Positions 36,801-49,438 of a DNA stretch of 64,000 nt are shown here, one piece after another (position 1 is the stretch's first letter; every line of letters begins with the position of its first letter). This DNA is from Callipepla californica brunnescens. Taxonomy: Eukaryota; Chordata; Aves; Galliformes; Odontophoridae. Location: NCBI GenBank assembly GCA_023055505.1, contig JALIRH010000013.1:5022001-5086000 (forward strand), read 5' to 3'. The translations under genes were made by a program, and so were the position numbers. A model generated the notes under the pieces. It worked only from the letters and a program-made list of their open reading frames with translations. It searched no databases and was not told the DNA's origin.

Positions 36801-38689
36801 TGGGGCTTGATCATCTTAAGAAACTATACTGTAATAACAGGAGATTAGACCTGGACACAGAGATCAAGAAGATTCTTAGCAGCCAACCCAGTGTTTATGT
36901 CAGGGAAAAATGTTCTGTGTAGAGCTGGATGTTATATAGACAGATAAGATTATGCTATTTGGTGTGGAGTATTTGCAAGAAAAAAAACATATCAGAAAAG
37001 ATAAAAGCAACACATTTGTAAGGATGAAAGCTCAAGGGAAAATAAATGCTGACTACTTTTGGAAGAGAACTCAAAAACAAAAAAAGAGTTGTGTTAGAAA
37101 AAAAAAAAAAAGTAGCAAAAGAGGAACATAGCAAAAGAAAACAATGCTGAATCTGGGTCTCCAGCACAGGACACAATTCCACTGTCATAGGTATAACATC
37201 AGGAGGTTTATAAATGAATTATTCATCCCAGTTTTCCTCCTCCATCTTTCTGGACGTTTCTTGATTCCTCATTAAGATGCTGAAAAAATGAAATCTTGTC
37301 TGCAATAGCTCCCATTTCTTCAGCCACCACCTTGTGGACAGCCTCAGGACTGCTCACCAGTGGCTGTCACCTCCAAGAGCCTTCAGCTCTTGAAAGCTGC
37401 AGGCAGAGGCTTTCCCTGAAGTCTCAACATTCAGCACCTAATGAAAACATCAGCTTTAATTTATAAATTAAATCTTCACCTCTCGAGTTGGCAGGGGAAG
37501 GATTTACTGTAAGTACAATGGTCTCAATGTAGAAAACAAGTCTGAAAAAAACACTTTATAAAAGAGGGAAATACGAGCTTGAGGATTGAAGCAGACAGCC
37601 TGAGAGCTTAGCATGGGTAAGTGTGCAAGCACAGGGCACAGAGTGTGAGCCCACGTCCCTGCTGGTGGGAGGGAACACGAGGCAGATCTCATTCAGATGC
37701 ATGAAACCAGGTAGAACAGGTGAACAGAAATTAATGAACTCCATAAATATTAGCAAGACCAGTGATGAAATCTAACACTGCAACTAACGACAATCAGTGG
37801 GAAAATTATTAATACTCAGGTACATCTGAACTTGCTTTTCTTCCCCTGTTTTTCATGGGGGAAGATAACCATCAATTCTTTAGATTAAACCTTCACCACA
37901 ATGCCACACACTGAGCAGCGTGCCACTCTGAGCAGTGGGGAGGTGGCTTTGTGGCAGCAGCTCTCTGGGCCCTCACACTGCTAAATATTTAAAACACGGT
38001 GTTACAATACACGGTACGGTTTATCAGAACACAACAAGCAACAAAGGAAGCACATATTTATCTTAAATGATGAGCAATTTAAATGATGTGGAGGTGTTAC
38101 CTCTCCATTCTCCAGAGTATCTTGGCATTACAGCATAAAAAGGTGCCTCACTTTTCCTCCCAAGTCATGGCCAGCTCTTCAGAGAGTAATAACTGGGCTG
38201 TAGCGTTCAAATACAAGGAACAGCACTTGTCTAGTCAGGATCACAACACTGCTTCTAAAACATTCCTACCTCATGCAGCAAGACAACATACACTCCTCAA
38301 ATGATTAACCCTGAGTGTTCAGTGAATGTACATAACCTTCCAGCATCCTTCATTATTCCATGCCTTCAATTCCTGGGGTCACTGAATGAGGCAGAAGCTG
38401 CCTGGCTACTGCTGGGCTAGTAATACAGGAGTTAACAAACCAGGTGCTATGAAAAAAACCAAAAGGAATACTTCGTTTCTTCCAATGTGTCACCCTTCTG
38501 TATTTCAACAACGCCCTCCATTAATTACCGCAAGTCTGCATCTTAACATTTAGACTGAAGTTCAGCATAAACTCAGGGTCACTGTTGGCAGTTTCCCAGT
38601 GCCCCCTGAGCACACAGCCTTACTGCTCAGAGGAAACCACGAATGCTAAAGGTACAAGGCAAGTATAAGCACAAAATGAAACACAGAAC
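33831..38689. other. Unique non-coding stretch
   Basis: No gene or transposon recognised. The plus strand is purine-biased from about 36,700 to 37,150, with a 14-base A run at 37098-37111. An 18-bp perfect AT palindrome (TTTAATTTATAAATTAAA) lies at 37455-37472. Confidence 0.4.
37098..37111 (+). repeat. Poly-A run (14)
   Basis: Homopolymer in a purine-rich context. Confidence 0.85.
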
Positions 38690-39120
38690 TCTAAAAATAT
38701 CCCCATGATCTATGCATGTAGCCACGCTGCCTGACAGATTCAATTAAATCCGTCATACATCATTCCTGCAGTGTTATTGATAGAGACATAGCGCTATTGA
38801 ATTTTAATTATTCAGCTAATATTGATCCCACAATAATCTGGTGAAAATCATCTCAGGTTGTCAGTACCCCCAGGAGACAACGGCTATTATCTAATTATAA
38901 ATCACACTGTGTCATTTGATAAAAGGTTAGGGCTTTTTTTTTTTTAAACACTTTTTTGCAGTCAGAGTCTCATATATAAATCAGAGTGACATGATTTTCT
39001 TTAAATGTTAATTATTTTCTTCCCATCGCGCATCTATTCCATTATCATGACCGACTCATGAAAGCGAGTTCTCAGTGCGCGCAGCAAATTCCCAGAGATG
39101 CAACAACAATTAAAGAAATG
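38690..39120. promoter_or_regulatory. Strong candidate conserved non-coding regulatory element
   Basis: This block combines high AT content with an unusual number of retained CpGs (ATCCGTC, AGCGCT, CAACGGC, CATCGCGCATC, GACCGAC, AAAGCGAG, GTGCGCGCAG). It has three TAATTA homeodomain cores (38805-38810, 38892-38897, 39009-39014) and an NRF1-like TGCGCGC at 39076-39082. CpG retention in otherwise AT-rich sequence is typical of DNA under constraint or kept unmethylated. It contains no open frame of note. A 12-base T run at 38934-38945 interrupts it. The enhancer call is inference; a cross-species alignment would decide it. Confidence 0.38.
38934..38945 (+). repeat. Poly-T run (12)
   Basis: Homopolymer. 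Confidence 0.8.
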
Positions 39121-40389
39121 AGATTTCAGTTTCACTCCACAGTGACCTTGAGCAAGCAACTGTAATGCTCACAGGGCTCGCTTTCCCCCAGGAGAAGAGC
39201 GAGGCACTTACAGCACTCACTCTTGTTAAGCATTTGAGATTCTCTGAGGAAAGCCGAACAGCAGCAAACTTTCCTCTCCAGCTCTTGCTGAGACAGAGGC
39301 CAGTCAGTACCCCTGCAGAGCACTTTCCTGTTCTTCACTGATCCTGGCTTCCCTCTGCACCCTGCAGCAGTGACCAGGGTGCCTAGCACTGACGTTCTCG
39401 GTAAGGAAAGGCCCAAGATGCCTTCTTGCTGCTGCTACACCGCTAATTTCCACCTTTCAAAGCCAGGGAGATTTCCTTATGTGCAGATGGTTTTCCCACA
39501 CTCACCCCACGGGGTGAAGCCAGGGGGCTACGGTCTGCTACAACATGGTCTGCTACAACATGCTGCTGCCCTGAAACACCTGATAGTTTGAAGTAAGATC
39601 AACGTTATTCAGCATCCCCTCAAGGTGGTCTGCACCGATCCCTTACAGACATCTGCATCCTTTGCAATTCAGAAAACACACCTCACACCCAAAGAGGCTG
39701 CTTACTGAATCTGGAAACCTGGGACCAGAGGAGAGAGCACATTCCCAAATCACAAAGATGTCCTGGTACATCTTCCTTATGCGACAACTGACTCAAGCAT
39801 GCTCCACTGACCCAAGGGGAGCAGAGAAGTGCCTACTTACTGCATCTTATCTCCAACTGAGAGACCCAAGGGCAAGCAGTGCAGCTCCCCGGGTAAGGCG
39901 GTCAGAGGGAATCTTTATGCACAATCCAATAGCACATGACAGACGGCGTCCCTGCAGGGTACATTTATGTATAAGGAAAGAGGGTGATAAAAGTGCCTGA
40001 TCATCGCTCCCTAAAATACAATGACTTAAACAACTGCAGTGATGGTCTGTAATAAACGCACCGTTCAGTGCCATTCTGGGACTCCCTTCCCCCTCCCTTC
40101 ACCCCCCCAAATGCCTTGAACTTTATGATACAGAAATGAGGATAAAATAAATGATCAGCGACAAAAGGCCTAAACTGAGAACACGAAATCTGAAAGGGGA
40201 GGTTAAATATTTAGAAAACTGAAAGTGTCCTCCTCTAGATTTGAATTTTATCTGATTCGAAAATGTCACTATTGAGTCAAGGACAATTTAGAGACTAAAG
40301 AAATTTTTCAGCTGAAACAAGGGACATTTTGGAAAATCGGGTTCAAATGAGAAGTATACACATGAAAGCTATCACTTGGCACTCACTGC
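39121..40389. other. Non-coding stretch, moderately GC-rich to about 40,000
   Basis: Short open frames occur on both strands (the longest is 112 codons at 39662-40000) without recognisable products. A 15-bp tandem lies at 39532-39561. Confidence 0.4.
39532..39561 (+). repeat. 15-bp perfect tandem duplication
   Basis: GGTCTGCTACAACAT occurs twice head to tail with no mismatch, indicating a recent slippage event. Confidence 0.85.
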
Positions 40390-40440
40390 AGACTGTAAGC
40401 CCTTATGGGCCGTGGGACTCACTTTATTTTGTCAAAGGAC
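40390..40440 (+). mobile_element. Possible ancient LINE/SINE 3' relic
   Basis: AGACTGTAAGCCCTTATGGG followed by CCGTGGGACTCACTTTATTTTGTC resembles the widespread amniote repeat motif 'gactgtaagctctttggggcagggact...' found at the 3' ends of old L3/CR1-related elements. About 50 bp are recognisable and the match is from memory of the motif, so confidence is low. Confidence 0.33.
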
Positions 40441-41461
40441 ATTTACACTTGTAGTTGAAATCTCCAAAATCACGACATTTTCTGCAGCTAATGGATTTTG
40501 GCGACTCTGTAGGGAGACTGACTGAAATCCTCTGGTCCCCAGTGCTGCCCTGAACCGAAGGAACTTCCAGCAACAAGAAGATCCATTTTTAACAACAGCT
40601 TTAGATTAGCACCTCACTCATGGACTTTCCTGGGGGTCAAACATTGCCAGGGCACTTCAGAAGATCTCCCTGCCCCTAAATATGCCACTGCCGGAGACTT
40701 CCACACCCACCATATGTTTTAAGATCCTTGGAGAGCTGAGATGCAGTTTGAAGAAAGAACTGAGATGGAATAACCCAAAGGCATTATTTCATTTTTCACA
40801 GAAAGCTAAAACAAGGACGAATTAAAAGCTCTTTCAGCATACCTTTGCAAAACCACATCCTAAATCAGTGCTGTGTTCACACCCAATTGCTTATTCATTC
40901 CTCATTTTTGTTTTTTAATTACCCCAAAGATCTTCAAGCCAGTGCAGTAGAATGAACCACTATGAACAAGATCAGAAAATCTCCAGCGTTGTTCATTCAA
41001 GCTATCATTTTCATTTAATCCAAAGCATTTTCAGTCACTTTTCATGCATGAGTCAAATTTACCCCAGTCATGTGGGGAAGAAAACTGTGCCCTAAGTTAC
41101 TGCTACTTGGAGCCACCTTGGTTCTTTGTAAATAGTTCACTTTGTGACTTCTTTCTAAATTTAGGTCCTTTCTATTTTCAGTCTTTGCTTTTTATTACCA
41201 TGTATCGCACTCCAACCAGTTCTTTTCCATAATTAACCTCATGTATTCACACCTATCAGTGTTTTTTCTTACTCTGAACGCGACTCCTCATTTTGCTTCC
41301 TCTTCAGAGAACCCTGAGCTGTGCCAAAAACTTCACGAACAAATAGACATTCTGGGAAACGCTCTCTCAGCAGGGTGTGCAGTTCTGTGTTGTTACTCCA
41401 TTAGCATGAGGAACAGAAATACAAAATGAATCTCCAGAAGAAGCCTTAAGGAAAGTGATGC

Positions 41462-41479
41462 AAAAAAAAAAAAAAAAAA
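41462..41479 (+). repeat. Poly-A run (18)
   Basis: No polyadenylation signal or target-site duplication is seen beside it, so it is not supported as a retrocopy tail. Confidence 0.85.
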
Positions 41480-42373
41480 TCATGTTTACTATGCACCATT
41501 TCTCCTGTTCTGCCAGCAGAAGCATGCCTTTCCAGTCCTAGCCCAGCTCTCCCACGTAAGCCTATTCATACCCCCCAGAGAAGAATTTGAGCTCACATCA
41601 CCAGATTCACAAGTGGGGCAGTAATGCAGAAGGCACTAATTCCTTCTCTGCAGAGTGACACAGATACACCTCAGGTTTGATGTAAGACAAAAAGCTGTGA
41701 TATTTCAGTTTGCAATGTAAAACTGAGGCTATGCCTAGAAACAAGGAGACAGCTTTAGCACAAAACATGAGAGAAAAATCACCTGCTGATTGTGAGGCAA
41801 AATTGCAAAGAAATCAAATTAAACAATCCAAAGGTTTTTCAAAACCTGAGTACTTGTGCAATACAAAAAGGACTCAGATTTGTGTACTTCAAATGGAGGA
41901 ATTCAAAACCCTACAGACTGTGTGATGGCAGTGCACAGGTGCGCAAAAATCTGCATCTCAACAGAAGTAAAAATAAACAAGCAATTAAAGAAGGACTGTG
42001 AAGTGTACAGCTTTGTCAATTTCCCAGAGGCCATCAATCCAATGCCAACTTATGTGTGAGCTGGCACCAGACCCAGGCAGCACAGAACCATTTCTGTTGT
42101 TCATACTCCTACTATTGTTTCACATGTTTATTTTTTATTTTTTTCCTGAAATTTAAACTGCATTTTGGCCAAATGCATCTTAAACCATTTGATTATAATA
42201 GCATGTTTCAATATCCTGTCAAGTGGGATATCAATGACTTTGAGATTAGCAGCACAAATAAAATAAGATTTCCAAAGGAAATGCAATAACCTTTGGTAAA
42301 TAACAAGTGAGATTCCATCAGTCACCCCACATAACACTGGCTTGTGTACTGAGATAGGCTGATTTACCAACAG

Positions 42374-42413
42374 GGATCAGTATATTAGTATAAGGATCAA
42401 TATATTAGTTAAG
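42374..42413 (+). repeat. 20-bp imperfect tandem duplication
   Basis: GGATCAGTATATTAGTATAA is followed by GGATCAATATATTAGTTAAG; 16 of 20 positions are identical. Confidence 0.7.
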
Positions 42414-42659
42414 CAAAGGTAATCAATGAGTGCTAGGTCTAAAACTTTCCAGATTAGCTTTACTTGGTGTGCCAGCAGCCTTGTTTTTCACAACTATCCT
42501 GCCTCACTTGAACACTGCAGTCACAGTAGACTACTTTTATCTTTGCTTCCACCAGGTGCAAGGCCTTTTACACTAAATTTCACATATATTGTTTCAGGTT
42601 ATAGTGAGCTAAAAATAGGAAGTTGCTCATTATGGCACAAAAAGCTATTGAAATTTGCC

Positions 42660-42685
42660 AAAAAAAAAAAAAAAAAAAAAAAAAA
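42660..42685 (+). repeat. Poly-A run (26)
   Basis: The longest homopolymer in the window. No AATAAA precedes it at the usual distance. Confidence 0.9.
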
Positions 42686-43218
42686 CTGGTAAAGATAAGC
42701 AAAAAGCACCGTGACAAAGCTGATGATGGAAAAAGGAAGAGGAATTAAGTGATCTAAGACCACCATAGGCCCCTACCATACACATGCCCAAAAGGACATT
42801 ACAATACGTAATGAGCTCTTGGAAAAGAATATGTATGCCAACACATTGCATGTGCATGTTTTAAATAGTTAAATGTACAACTTGAACTCTGAGCGCAGGC
42901 TTGATTCATCAAGTCACCACTAGTACACAGCGGGAGGAATAAAGGAATGCTACCATCTAACACCATGTTGGAGTTAGAACGATTTCTTTCCAGATTTCAG
43001 TACTTGTCATAAAAATACTGCTACCACATCTTTATATCCACCCATCCTCCTAGCATATGTGATGTGATCACTCCAAATTGACAAAGGTCTCAGCAAGAGC
43101 TATTGAGTAAAATGTAAGAAGAAAGCAAACAGCCTGAGCTGCAGAACTCCTGAAACCTTCCCTAAACATTTTTAACTATCTTTGATAATTTTCTCTTTAG
43201 GACCTCAGCATTTTTGTC

Positions 43219-43241
43219 AAAAAAAAAAAAAAAAAAAAAAA
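43219..43241 (+). repeat. Poly-A run (23)
   Basis: Homopolymer about 530 bp beyond the 26-base A run. No adjacent retrocopy recognised. Confidence 0.9.
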
Positions 43242-46200
43242 CCCTACACTGAGAGTTTCGTTTGTTTCAACAAAAGACCTTAACATTAATGAGGCAAAAA
43301 GGAAATCACCAGAAAGTTATTTTCCAGAGAAATAAAACTTTGATAGAAAAGGTGTACTAACATTGACAAACAGCAGCAACACATCTCTCGATGAGTGCTG
43401 AGCACATTTGAAATTCTAGTCCAATCTCATCCTTGCTGCTGAAGTATACAAGGGTTTTTTTCATCTGATATCTGTACAATCAAGTGATCTGATTTAGTGC
43501 AGTACATATTGAACAAGTAATCAAATCCAGAAAAACAGAGCCCCTCAAGCAAACTAAGTGGCTTTCTGATGTCCTTGCCGACAGTATTTCTAAGAATTAC
43601 TGAGAAGCAGTGAGGACTCACAATGAGAGACAGAATGACTAAAGATGCACTTCAACAGTAAGAGCTGCCACTCCTCCCTTTCAGTTGGATATAAAGGGAA
43701 CATGAACTAGCCAGAGCTGTGAACCCGTGACATTTCAAACACCAGAGTTAAAAAACAAATGTTTTCTGAGAAACACAACAGGTCCATGAATTCATTACTC
43801 CATCCGAGATGTTGGCAAGCACTCCTGCGCTGCAGCAGCCAAAGTCAAAGCTGCAGGAGGAAGATCCAACAGAATCAAGAATACATCCAGGGGACAAAAT
43901 GGGTGATCAGGGCATAGCCCCAGGCCCTCAGTGCAACTCCTTGGATAAATCCACAGTTTTGAACAAAAGGAAAAACAGTGCCGGGTAACCAATTTGTCTC
44001 CATTCACTACAGGGCCCCGGGGCAGTGGTGAACTTGTACCATGTAACACTGATGAGCCTGCTGCATCTGAGACGCGACATTTCTCAGCTTCCCTGAGAAG
44101 GAGAAAGGCTGTTCTCACATTCAAATCATATCTATTCTTACAAGTGAAAGATGCCTAAATAGCACGCAGGTGGCAGGTGTAGAAATGTACTTCGGGGCAA
44201 CTGCGTTATTGACTTCAGTGTCACAGGGGCTCAAAGTTAGAATATGTTGAATCAGCCAAAGCTGATTTCAGAAAGAGAAGCAATTCTAAAAATGCTCCAT
44301 GATTACAGAACAGGTTTTAAGGCATCATCACTTTAATCTGGGACACCGCACAAGCAAGGACTTTGTAAATTTTCACAGAGCTGACCAGAATCCTACCTGT
44401 GCAGTAAACAAACTTCAACACAGATGGCAAAATTACCAGGGTTAAAACACCTTTCTGATCCATTCATCCAAGTGGAGAGTCATATTGGAATCCAGATTCT
44501 TCCTGCACCCTTCTGCAGGTTCCTGCAAGCTCACACAGCAAAACAAGCTTTTACCTCTGACTGGGGCCGTAATTTCCAATGAATTCAGTAGTTCCTAGCT
44601 GAAGTCAAACAAGAGAGCAAAATTAAAAACTTTCCAAAAATGACGTGCAAGAGTTGCTGCTTTAATCACACCAAGCCCCTTTTTTTCAGCTCCTCACACT
44701 GGCATTTCTGGATAAACAAGAGTCACACCCTCCAACAAAGGCTCCTGGCTGAAACATACATGAAGGTTCATAGTCCCCTTGTATCTTAAGCCTACACAAG
44801 CAAGGCTCATACTGATCTGTAACAGCCTAGAAAAAATAACAATGATAATTAAATTAATACAAGCAGACATTTGTGACCTCTGACTGAGCATCACCTGAGA
44901 TTTCCTAACCCAAACTGCTGTATAAACAGAGCTGCTTTCCATTCTCCTGGTAGTCATAGCTGATGCTGGGACATTCTCCAGAGCTCTTCTGCCCCTGCAG
45001 GTGCCCCAGTCCTGCTACACCTGTACTTCCTTCTCCAGTGCCTGACATGGATTTTTAGAACTTTGTGAGTCCTTTTTATGGCTAAAACCTTGTGGGATCA
45101 TGCACACTGCTCAGTGGCTTGACATCATTTCATTTACTGCCTTGCACTTAAATATTCCTTCACAGAGGAAAACCTGGGTGACAAACACACAAGAAGTAAC
45201 AACTTCAATCAGCCCGGGATGGACAAGGACAACACAACCTTGACTGTACCTGAGTGATACCTTATGGCACAGAAAAGACTCCTCTCCAGGCTTAACAATT
45301 ATCAGCATGAATTAGTAGAGGCGTTTGCTATTAAAATAACTTACTTCTGGCCAGTATTTGTCTGCAATTAACATCAGCTAGACTCTGCTTTTTTTCCCCT
45401 CCTGATGGTTGATGCTGCCATCGTACTCACTTGACCCATTCACCCACCACAGCCAACCCACACGGGGACTACCACTATAATGCCACCTCCTCCAGCTTTT
45501 CCTCACAGATCCACCACAAACCACAACATGCTGAAATAGCTGCTGTCACTCAACGTACAGTTGCAGCCAGAGATCCAGTCAGTGTGACTCCTCCAGGATT
45601 ACTCCGCTCAATCTGTTTCACTCCAAGGGTGAAAAAAAAAAATCAATGCTTTGCATTCACTTTCTTTTTTCTTTCTTCCCTTTTCTATGTCGAAAGAAGA
45701 GAAGCAACATCCATTCCAATTATTACTACTATCTAAAGCATTTCCAATAACGAGGCATATGGACAGCTAAACATGCACAAACTAATCAGCTTTTACTGCC
45801 TGATAAAGTGTCACACTTGTCGTGTTCCCTGATCAGCCAAGCTTATTAGTTCACTTCACATGACGGTCACAAATTTGCATCTATTATCCACTGTCTGAAG
45901 ATTTAAGAGCTTCCTGCTCTACAGAGATTATCCATCAATGGAAACAATTCTTAAGGGAGAGAAAAGAATATGTTAGTTCAGTGCTAGCTTTGCTAGGCAG
46001 GCCTTGTTGGATTTATCACTTTAATCTATTACATTGACTGAAACCACTGCAGATGGTTTTACCCAACTCCCTCAGAACTGAACGGCACTGTACTGGTAAT
46101 AACTGTGCTAAACACTCTTCTGAATCCTTAAGAACATAAGTCAAATGAGACTCCTTTTTCTTTGGTTAAATAATAGTTCATTATGTGCTCATAAAATCCA

Positions 46201-47660
46201 GTGGGCACCTGAGCAGATGTGAAGTGCCTTGTGGCAGCACCACGTTTAATGATTTCAGAAACAGCTTCCTCCCACCCTGCCACTGCCATGTCACCAGAGG
46301 CCCAGACACACAGGGAGGGAGCAGAATGGCACAGGTTCCCTGTGATGCCACACTCCAGTGCATAACAGACACCCAACTGCTCACCTCAAGCACGTAGCTT
46401 TAGATACTAACACATCAGGATGCATTCAATCACCAAAAACAAATCAGTAATAATCTCTATCTATTTACACATTCCAAGCAGGACAAGGAACAATTGGAAA
46501 TCAGAGCAAAATATTTTCTCTTGCAAGCGTTAGGGCTAGCCCAAATGGAGTTCTATATTGCTGATTCAATCTACCTCCATTTTGCTTTCTCAATAATGCC
46601 AGTTTCCTTCTCATTATTACCTCCAGCCAGGAAAGAAAAAAAAAAATACAGGCTGATAGTTATTCCAGCAAATGGAGGAGAGTACACGAACATTCAGGAT
46701 GGCATCTTCCCTAAAGAGATTAATTGTGGCAAGCTTGCCTGGCCTTCTGCCACCTTATACTCCTGCAAAACAATCTCTGCGCTACTGTTTACCACCCTGC
46801 CCCTCCAAATGAGCATAGATAGCTGGTGTAATTGTGCTCTCTAACAAGTCAAGAAGAGGGAATTAGCTGCCCTTTACTTTCTGCTCAGGTCAGCTAATTC
46901 TCAGAGTGGTCAGACAAGCTGCAAGGGGAACACAGTATGAAAATCACATCAGGCAGACAGATTGGTAAGTCCATTATCAGTGTCTTCCACTCTGCCTGAA
47001 AAATCCAGAGTGTGAGGCAGGAGCAAGGAGAAAGGGACAAAGGGAGCAATGAGGCTGAGGCTGTACGAGCAACCCTTCCACCAACCTGCAGCAAGGGAAA
47101 GAGGAGCTAGACAATTAACTTCACTCTCTCATTGAAAGGGGAAACAAGTAGAAAGAGTCAAAAAGTGAGATGTTAACTGGCAGTGCAATTGTCAGTTACA
47201 TTTACAACAAGTATCTAACAGCTAGGCTCTAAGTCCCTTCCATGTTTCCAAGATGATATTCATATTCAGAGGCACATTTAAGAAGAACAACATGCACAAC
47301 GCAAAGCTCAACATGCTAAAAGTGATGCACTTCCACGAACACATTAAGGCCCTCTTCTGCTCACAAAGAAAATCGCTCCTCACAGGTTCTTAGTGATACC
47401 AGGCGAAGTATTTACAGATAGGCCAATAACCACATACAGAAAGAAGAGTTGAACTCACCTAGCTGCTGAAGGGAATCTCTGTCAACACAGCACTCCTCCT
47501 CGAGAAGCAGCCCAGCTCCAAAAAACACTCTCCCTTCCATGGCTGGTTGCTGCACAAACTCAGGGTGGTTGCACCCTGGGTCCACCACTGCTGGTCAGTT
47601 GGGGAACACAGGTGCAAACAGTTTGCCTGTGCTCCCTGGGCAGCCACACCCCTTCACCAG

Positions 47661-47688
47661 GTGCTCAATCACCAGTTCAAGCCATGAC
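47661..47688 (+). repeat. 28-bp dispersed repeat, copy 1
   Basis: This segment begins GTGCTCAATCACCAG and recurs at 50437-50464 with a single T/C difference over 28 bp, about 2.8 kb away in the same orientation. Similarity fades on both sides. The match is far beyond chance, so the copies must be homologous, most likely fragments of an interspersed repeat that I cannot name. Confidence 0.7.
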
Positions 47689-47820
47689 CTGTTTCCCTGC
47701 AGGCACCTACTGACATTTATTCAGGCTCTGGCAACACAGGTGCTGCTGATGAATAAACTCACTCACTTAGGCTAACACCGCAACCTCCCCCATCCCTCCC
47801 ACCCTTACCTGTTCCAGATT

Positions 47821-47890
47821 TCACAAATACTCAGCGAATCCCAAAACTATCCCAAGTTGAAAAGAACCCACAAAGATCATCAGTCCTGCT
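47821..47890 (-). mobile_element. CR1-type 3' end, minus strand, diverged
   Basis: Read on the plus strand, the order TCACAAATACTCAGCGAATC, AAGTTGAAAAGAACCCACAA and AGATCATCAGTCCTGCT matches the complement of a CR1 3' end (typical outline 'agaatcacagaatcac..agttggaaaggacccacaaagatcatcgagtcc'). Only about 70 bp are recognisable and the terminal 8-bp units are degraded. Confidence 0.6.
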
Positions 47891-48021
47891 CTGAGCCTAA
47901 GCATTCATGTACCAGTTCAAATGCTATAGTAATTACAGAGTACCTCCATTGGCAACCACTAGTCACCAGGATTTCTGTAAAAAATATGAATTCTCCATAA
48001 CAGATTTTCATTATTATTAAG

Positions 48022-48058
48022 TATATATATATAGAGAGAGAGAGAGTGAGAGAGAGTG
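48022..48058 (+). repeat. Compound (TA)6(GA)n microsatellite
   Basis: Six TA units pass directly into GA units interrupted by two T bases. Confidence 0.85.
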
Positions 48059-49425
48059 AAACAGCAGAAATACCAGTTTGTTCAGTCATCAACTACTTCA
48101 AGGTTGGATGACAAATGAAGGAGTACTAAGAAAACTACAGCAATTTAGTCGTGATACTTGCATGCCGTGCGAGATACCCCTTCCACAAACATGTTTGTCA
48201 TTCATAAAGACAGAGCCACAAAATCAGTGGAAGAGAAATACTGTGAAAGACACCACATGAACAAAATCTTCTCTGCAGATACTGGAAGAAAAAGACAGAA
48301 AACAATTCTCTCCAACTTAGTGACAGGGAAGCAAAAGCAGAAGACCTCTTTGTGAAGCTGCACAGGTCTAGGCAGCAGCCAGCAGCCTGTTGTCTCAGCC
48401 CTGTGTACTTTATTCTTCACATCATGCTGCCCCTGAGACCAGATCACTAAGTACTTAGAAGAAAAGAAGTATTATAAGAGGAGCACATAAAGTAAGAAAA
48501 ACAGACAAAATCGTTTACAAACTGGAAAATAAACTGTCCCTGCTGTTAAATAGTCTGTAACCAAGGGTACCGTGCCATTCTCTCAGGTCTTTCTCTCCCA
48601 AACTACTTAATTCCAAGAGGGGATTTAGCTTTACAGGTTTAATTCTGCCTGTGAAGGTAACAAAAGAAAAGCTGCTCATTGAGCCTATTTCTCTTTATGG
48701 CTCTGCTCATGATTCTCAAGCCAAGGTCTGCCCTGGAGAGGAGGCACCCCAGTCTCTATTGATAGCTAAAATTCAGGCAGATACAAACCCCAATATAATT
48801 GCAACTATTTAAATCACTGTAAAATAAATCGTTTTCCCAGGAGCTTTGTGAAATAAAACACAAGTCGGAACTATTTTTTTTCTCAAGTAAACAAACCAGA
48901 AGAGTAGACAATCCCATTAATGTAAAGCACTGAATACAGCTGAAAGAGTAATTCCAAGAGCTGCAAACACAACACACCTTGCAGAATAAGGAGCAACAGC
49001 TGATTACCAGTCCCATCCCTATTTTCTAATGGCATGTAATTAGTGGTTGCTTAAAGAAGCTGCACATGGCGTTTCTTCAAACAAAGCTTGGGTTCTGTTT
49101 GCTGAAGACATGGAGCTTCATTCTTATCTGAAACACATTGCAATGCTTGGATGTGCCCTTTCTTAAGACTGTGCTCTTAAATAACTACTGTACCACAATT
49201 CAACAGCAGTAGGCTTGTTCCCTGAAAAACCTTCTAGAATGTCACGGGAAGGAGTTTTAGGGAAAAAAAAAGAAATGTTTGTGTGTGAAACATTAAAAGG
49301 GATGCATAATACCAAGAGTGTATTTGCTAAGGAAGCTGGCTGATTTATTTGAATATTTGCACAGCTTTTGCAGCAAATCTCATTCGCTGCTTCTTCTGCA
49401 TTTTCAGATCAGGGAAAAATACACC

Positions 49426-49438
49426 AAAAAAAAAAAAA
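49426..49438 (+). repeat. Poly-A run (13)
   Basis: Homopolymer. Confidence 0.8.

Larger units (their letters stand above)
40441..47820. other. Unique stretch with three long A-runs, no supported gene
   Basis: No gene or further transposon is recognised. A-runs at 41462, 42660 and 43219 are listed separately. Short open frames (up to 116 codons at 46494-46844) show no domain. Confidence 0.4.

Noticed and set aside
37455..37472. 18-bp perfect AT palindrome
   Set aside because: AT-rich composition makes such palindromes fairly likely; no flanking motif or repeat supports a function.
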